Shown here piece after piece: positions 58,497 to 64,000 of a stretch of 64,000 nucleotides of DNA (positions are counted from its first letter, which is position 1; each line of letters begins with the position of its first letter). The stretch spans positions 503,949 to 567,948 of the forward strand of contig CAJJDO010000016.1 of NCBI GenBank assembly GCA_905183005.1, given 5' to 3'. This DNA is from Paramecium pentaurelia. Its lineage: Eukaryota; Ciliophora; Oligohymenophorea; Peniculida; Parameciidae. Below the pieces are notes generated by a model. That model saw nothing but the letters and a program-made list of their open reading frames with translations. It did no database searches and had not been told where the DNA came from. The position numbers and the translations under genes were made by a program.

Positions 58497-60518
58497 ATGC
58501 AGCAGAATATTTTATCATAGAAAAAGATTAAATACGTCGAAAATATAAAAAATCATCATTATTATGCCTGCATACCTTAAAAAGGAAATCCTAATTGTTC
58601 AGATAAAGAAAAAATTAATTTATAAAATGAGTCTTCTTTATCTTAAAAAACTATTTCAAATAATAGCTACAGTCATTAATCAAATGGAACATATTATAAG
58701 AAACATTCAATTATTTTTAGAGAACTTAGAAGTATTTCAAACTAGAGTCACAATGATTAAATCGATGACATTCCAAAAGCCTTTATATTTAGAATTAAAT
58801 CAAAAAATCATATATAGAATGAACCACTTATAATTGAAAATTAAGAATAGAAAGACAAGGATCGAAAAACAAAAGATCTAGCTAAAGTATTACGTGATAT
58901 GAAAAAAAAGCGACAAGAATATACATAAAAAGGGTAATTTGTACCAAAGTCTCCTATACCATTATTAAAGCATTAGAATAATAAAATCTAAGAAGATCTC
59001 TCAACAGAAAAGAGTCAAAATTAAGTTAAGAAGTTACCAAAAATATATACAAAGCAAGCTCCAGTTATAATAGAAGTATTAGAATAGTATGAACCACTAA
59101 GTAAATCTAGTAGATTATAAGGAAATGGAATTGGAGAAGATCCTTTTTAAGTTAAACTTACTCGTTATTATTAATTTTTATTCAAATTCTAATGTAATCA
59201 TTTATTCTATGTGAAATAATCTTAAGTAAGATCTCAAAGCTATTATATTGAAGTAATTGATGAAAATGAAATTATTATTAAAGAATTAATGAGAAAAAGA
59301 TGGTGGTGGTGTGAATAAATTGAAAAAACAGATGATGTATAGTTTTATTGGTCAAAAAGATCTAATTCTTAATTCTTATAAAAATAAAAGATAAGAGTTT
59401 TATTTGATGAAAGTTAGAATAAGGTTGTTGACCCATTTAATTTAGATAATTATGAAGAATAAATAAAATTTGCAATAGAACATAAACTAGCATTAATATC
59501 ACCTAGTGGAAGATTGCATAATCATATAGAGATTAATTAATTAATAGGATTTAAAAAGAACTTTATAAAATTTTTAGAATAATATGCATCATTATTAAAT
59601 TTAGATTTATTTTAATATTTTCCTTATTCTATTAATATATCTAGTTAACAAGATCCAAAATTAAATATATTTTTAACATAACAGAAAAATTAAAATTCTT
59701 TATGGATAGTAAAACCTGGAGAATGGGCAAATAATGGATTATTTATGAAGATTTGTCAAAATGTTAAACAGGTTTATGATTTTATAATTTCTGAATTTAA
59801 AAATTAGGATCATAATTTTGAAACTTTAGTAATTTAAAAATATATAAAACCATTATTGTATTATAAAAGGAAATTTGATTTATATACATATTTGTTGATT
59901 AGTTAAATAAATGGAGTTGTAAGAGTTTACTTTTATGATGAAGTATATGGTAGAACAAGCAGTAAAGAATATAATGAATAAGACTTGGATCCTCTAATAC
60001 ATTTTACAAATAGTCCAATTTAAAAAGAATCAAAAGGATTTTCACTTTAAGAGCCTGGAAATAAATTATCTATTGATAAATTATAAGAGTTTTTCGTATA
60101 ATTTAAATTAAATTTCAAAGAAACTATGATTCCTTAATTAAAAGCAATTGCAATTCATGCAATAAAAGCAGTATTTACTCATTTAGTAGTAAAAGATCAT
60201 AATTTTGAAGTATATATAAAATTTATAAAGATTATAGGTTTGAATTATATTGTTGATTAAGATTTTAAACCTTGGTTAGTAGAATTAAATTTAAATCCTA
60301 GTTTTATTCCTGATTGTTAATATCATCAAAAAGTAATTACCTAAATGTTAGATAATGCATTATATCTTACTATAGATTTAATATATCCACCACCATCATT
60401 ATGGCCATCAAACAAAAAATAACTAATAGATAGATTTAATTTATAAAATAAATTTTAACCTTTAATAGATTCAAGATTTGATTCAGAAATGTTAATAGAG
60501 TTATTTGAAAAAAAGTGA
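58497..60518 (+). CDS. Tubulin tyrosine ligase-like (TTLL) enzyme
   Basis: Intron-free, 673 residues. About 200 residues of polar N-terminal extension come first (for example RKTKDLAKVLRDMKKKRQ). The catalytic ATP-grasp domain follows: NSLWIVKPGEWANNGLFM (phosphate-binding loop W-I-V-K-P), FETLVIQKYIKPLLYYKRK (Q-K-Y-I), FDLYTYLLISQINGVVRVY (F-D-x-R/Y-x-Y), and FKPWLVELNLNPSFIPDC (E-x-N metal ligands). These are the TTLL landmarks; the enzymes add Glu or Gly to tubulin tails in cilia. The typical K-F-D-I-R is here KFDLYTY, and the typical N-x-N-P-S is present. The paralogue (glutamylase or glycylase) was not decided. The stop is TGA 60516-60518. Confidence 0.9.
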
Positions 60519-60549
60519 AATGATAAATAAATTTTGTAATTAATATTAT

Positions 60550-63287
60550 TCATTCTAAATATTTTGTATCAATTAATATCATATAAATTCCTGGATGTTT
60601 ATTAGCAAAACTAATTAAATCTTTTTTGGCAATCTTAAATATTGTAGCTTTTCTAGTTGCTCTAATAGATGTAGATATTGCAGTATTTTCAATCATAGCT
60701 TTTAATTCTCCAACATATGCTCCTGAATCTAATTCTTCTAAATCTTATTCTGGAGAATCATAAAATGCAAATGTTCCTCTCTTTATTATAAAAGCAAATT
60801 CTGGTTTCTCTCCAACTTTCCATAGAACTGTACCTTTTTCAATCTCATGTTCTCTCATTATCATTTCCAATTATGTTTTTTGAGAAGGTGTTAATTCAGA
60901 TAAAATAGAATTCTTAAATAGACAATGTACAGCTTTAGATCTTCTAGCAGCAGTCAATTATTTCATTTTTTAAATTATAGGACCTTATCCACCTAAGCCA
61001 TCTCCAAAAATAAACCAAAAATCATGTTTTTCTAATATAAGCACTTTAAGATTTGTAACAGCTTCAACACTAATAAATTTAATAATAATAATTACGATGC
61101 TCCTCTCTTTCCCTCACTAGATAAAACAGCAGATTCACCAAAATAATCACCAACCTAATAGTATCTTTCAAATTCTTATCCTTTCTACTTTGAGTATACT
61201 CTTGCTAATCCTGATTCAATAATATAAAATCTATCTCCTGAAGTACCCTCTTTGATAATATCTTATCCTGGAAAGTATTCTTCAGCTGTGACTGAATCCA
61301 ATAACCATCGAACATTTTTTAATGTCAAATGTTCAAAAATATCTATGGTAGAAAGTAAATCAAGTCTTCTTATAGTTGTCAAATGTTTATTTGTATTACT
61401 TGGTATTAAAATCATAGTATTTTCTATACCAGTTTTTGCAATCTTTAATCCTAATTCTTTTTTTAAATCTTTTTAAGCTGTATGCACAAGATACAATCTA
61501 TTTTTTATATTATTTGGTAATTTGCCAAGAACAGATTATGCAGTATGAATAGGAGGTACTCCTGCTTCATGTAGAATTAGATCTTCTTTAAATTCTATAA
61601 AAGCTAAGTGTTCATATCTCTTTTATGAGAGTATTCCTTAATTTTTATAGACTAATAATTAATCTGGATCAAAGAATGTATCAGATGAAAAATAAATAGA
61701 TTTATTTTCTAATTTCACACTGAATCCAAGACTTGGAATAGTGTGCATAGCATAGAAGAAATTAAAATAAGCTCCGTATATATTCAAAGGAATTCCAATT
61801 ATAACAGGTCTATAATAGATAATTATAAAAATATACCTAAAAATAAATAATCTTCTTAAAGAATCAATATCAATATTCGACATTGCAGAATATTTTCTTA
61901 AAAAAGAATTCATAATTGTTCTAGTTGTTATAATTTCTACTCTAGTATCATCCAATATTTTATGGAATGTACCAGCATCATGATCTGCATGACAGTGACT
62001 AATAATCACTGCACATATTAATATTGATGGTATTCCCATTTATTTCATATGATAGGAAGCAAAAGGAGGGGGATCAACCATAATTCCTCTTCCATTAATC
62101 CAGAATATATAACCTGAAGTTGAGCCTTTAGGATCGAATCCATGTGACTAAAGAAAATATTATATATTATAATTACACATCCTAAAATAGTAACACCAAA
62201 ATCTGGAGGTGTAAATGATTTATTTTCATCAATATCTAATTAAAAAATAGCTGATCCACTTTCAACATGTCCTCCCATCTAATCCCATAATACTACTGAT
62301 AATTTCTTCTCACCACCTCTTTAATATTTATTACCAATAACCCAATTTTCTACCTTTTCTTCAACTGTCATTTCTGGTAATTATTTTACTAATAATGGTG
62401 TTGGACATTATTCTTTTGCAGCATCTCTTTTAGATTTAATATTTTTCATGCTTTCAGCTCTATAATCATCTGGTTTTGTAACAATATATTCATAATATTA
62501 TGAAGGGAATGTAAATACATCTTAAATACTTTTTTAATATATCCCATTTTCTAAGATTTTAAATGAATTGCTATCCTTAATTATTTTAATTGTAATATCT
62601 CCTTCAATTATTGTAGCTGTGTTATTTTCATCAAATAAACAGAATTTTAATAAATGGTCAATTGTCAATTTTTCATCTAAATTTGATGGATTTCTTGAAA
62701 ATACACTTCTTTCTTTATGAAAATCTGGATAAGCACTTTTTGGAAATTTATGATAGAAATCAAGTGCTAAATCAGGATGATCAATTGGACCTAATAAAGT
62801 TTCTTAAAAAACAGTTCTAATTGCCTTTTCTGTATCAGGTGTACAAATTAATGTTATTTACTTTTTTTTACAGAAGAAATTAAAATAAGCAGGAAATTCA
62901 AATTCAGCAGTGCTTATACCTAGTCTTTTATCAAATCTAATAATTTCTATTTTTAATACCTTTTAGATGGTATTATATAAAATGTTGGAACTTCCATTCC
63001 TAAATTTAAACAGTCCTTTATTGTTTCTGGAGGCATACCATATTAAATTGGACCTATTTTTGTTTATAGGATGCAACCTTATATAATTAAGTTATTATAC
63101 CTCCTCTCTCCAAATCAACTAAATCAGCACAAGATACATTAGATTTAGCATCTGATTATTACTTTTATAATTAAATAGAACATGATTAGTATTTTAATAA
63201 CGAAGGACATTAATCTGATTATTCTAACATGAAATCTAAATCTTATAGGAAAGATTTGTCATCTGAAAATACATATGAACAAGCCAT
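60550..63287 (-). CDS. Metallo-beta-lactamase-fold protein fused to cyclic-nucleotide-binding domains
   Basis: Starts MACSYVFSDDKSFLQDLDF. The N-terminal part has IGPIQYGMPPETIKDCL and LGMEVPTFYIIP, then STAEFEFPAYFNFFCKKKQ. The metallo-hydrolase domain shows HVESGSAIFQ (H-x-x-S-G), VIISHCHADHDAG (H-x-H-x-D-H) and a downstream YFSSDTFFDPD metal ligand region. The C-terminal third contains cNMP-binding domains: DIIKEGTSGDRFYIIESG, VGDYFGESAVLSSEGRGA and a second with GTVLWKVGEKPEFAFII, SGAYVGELKAMIENTAI. It ends MILIDTKYLE, TGA 60550-60552. The second domain lacks the usual R-x-A. About 850 residues with several introns. Likely a cyclic-nucleotide-controlled hydrolase; the substrate is unknown. 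Confidence 0.8.
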
Positions 63288-63367
63288 TTGTTTATAAAAA
63301 TTAATTATTTTAGAAAATAAAATTATTGATTCATTTAGAATGAAAAGATGAATTCCATCAAAAGTAA

Positions 63368-63925
63368 TCATTTCCATTGATTCAATGCAATTCTTACATC
63401 TGGCTTTGATAAATTAAACTTAACACTTTTCTTACTACCTATACTACTACTCCTTGAGTTATTATCAGAAAAGGAAGAATCAAGTGTCTACTTCTTCAAA
63501 ATTCCCTTTACACAATTTTATTTTGAACCCAATTTTGAACTGTAAGATGATGAATTCGATTCTAATAAATTATTTCTACTAAGAGATTACTCTGAAACTT
63601 TAATGTTCTTTCTTTTAGCTTATCTGATTTATGAATCTATTTGTAAATCACTAGGTAGTCTTTCGTAAGTTGCACCTCTTTTTTCAGTTTAATTATTTTT
63701 CTAATCAATTGATTGAAGTTAAGTTGGTCTATGAATATCAGATTTATGATGATTTTATCTTCTTTTGATTTACTTAAATTTCTGTTCCACAGAATCCTTT
63801 GTTTTTATAGATAATTAATTGATTAGTTTAAATGAATCAAATTATCGAGAGGGTGATATTTCATCACCATTCAAATCTTCCTCAAGCTGTCCTAATGAGA
63901 TACTAAATTCCTGTTTATATTACAT
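63368..63925 (-). CDS. Basic protein with PP1-docking (RVxF-like) motif
   Basis: Intron-free, 185 residues (ATG 63923-63925, TGA 63368-63370). Product MQYKQEFSISLGQLEEDLNG, then a Lys/Gln/Ser-rich middle (DSVEQKFKQIKRRQNHH, AKRKNIKVSEQSLSR) and the end CVKGILKKQTLDSSF, GSKKSVKFNLSKPDVRIAL. The piece KKSVKFN fits the [K/R]-x-V-x-F docking site for protein phosphatase 1, and GILKK is a frequent companion in PP1 regulators. No folded domain is seen. Function inferred from short motifs only. Confidence 0.6.
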
Positions 63926-63940
63926 TTTATAAATTTTATA

Positions 63941-64000
63941 TCATAAAGTAGTTTATCTATTCTCTAAATTATCATAATGAAGATGTTATACTCCATCTCT
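63941..64000 (-). CDS. C-terminal end of a further minus-strand gene (partial)
   Basis: Open frame RDGVQHLHYDNLENRQTTL ending at TGA 63941-63943. Only 19 residues are inside the window, so no identity can be given. It lies 15 bp upstream of the next gene's ATG. Confidence 0.45.

Noticed and set aside
61252..61476. Plus-strand frame opposite the MBL/cNMP gene
   Set aside because: It is an antisense shadow; the minus strand carries the conserved cNMP-binding motifs.
1..64000. Mobile elements, CRISPR arrays, telomeric repeats, rRNA or tRNA genes
   Set aside because: No transposase or reverse transcriptase motifs, no regular direct-repeat arrays, no C4A2-type telomere repeats and no cloverleaf that I could support by eye.

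Overview
This window looks like a macronuclear scaffold of a ciliate of the Paramecium type. The base composition is strongly A+T-rich. TAA and TAG occur inside almost every reading frame at positions where conserved families have glutamine, and every gene I could close ends in TGA. Introns are tiny (about 19-32 nt, starting GT, mostly ending TAG). Genes are packed a few tens to hundreds of bases apart on both strands. Standard-code translation therefore breaks real genes into pieces and exposes many false antisense frames. All calls here were made by reading TAA/TAG as Gln and removing short introns. Where all introns could be placed, the spliced length was usually checked to be a multiple of three.

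Region by region. 0-5 kb: a partial histone-fold subunit (POLE3-like), an AGC-type kinase, a membrane RING-H2 protein, an LC8 dynein light chain and two unknown proteins. 5-14 kb: a WD40 protein, a two-FHA protein, ARPC3, a calcium-dependent protein kinase with four EF-hands, a coiled-coil protein with a CaaX-like end and a RING-CH membrane protein. 14-16.4 kb: ARPC1 and a TPR protein. 16.7-26 kb: one giant minus-strand gene of about 3,070 codons, with helical (Armadillo/HEAT-like) ends, a Ser/Lys/Glu-rich modular middle, a 21-residue polyglutamine made only of TAA codons, and a PH-like C-terminus. 26-36.5 kb: a PX-BAR sorting nexin, an SCP/NIF phosphatase, GID8, a second TPR protein, a Cache-like membrane receptor, TRAPPC4 and CDC20. 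36.5-48.5 kb: a cytochrome P450 overlapping SGT1 by four bases, CFAP65, a MORN protein, an extended COX5B and a class I histone deacetylase. 48.7-64 kb: importin alpha, proteasome alpha-type 1, an ABHD17-like hydrolase, a helical-repeat protein, a bZIP factor, a TTLL ligase, a fusion of a metallo-beta-lactamase fold with cyclic-nucleotide-binding domains, and a protein with a PP1-docking motif.

The content is ordinary eukaryotic housekeeping and cilium biology (LC8, CFAP65, TTLL, TPR proteins, CDPK) rather than an accessory island. There are no operons. I saw no tRNA, rRNA, CRISPR or transposase. The most unusual items are the giant modular protein, the COX5B with a long C-terminal extension, the MBL/cNMP fusion, the ATGA overlap of P450 and SGT1, and a structured unassigned segment near 16.4-16.5 kb. 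Start codons and some internal splice sites are inferred by eye.
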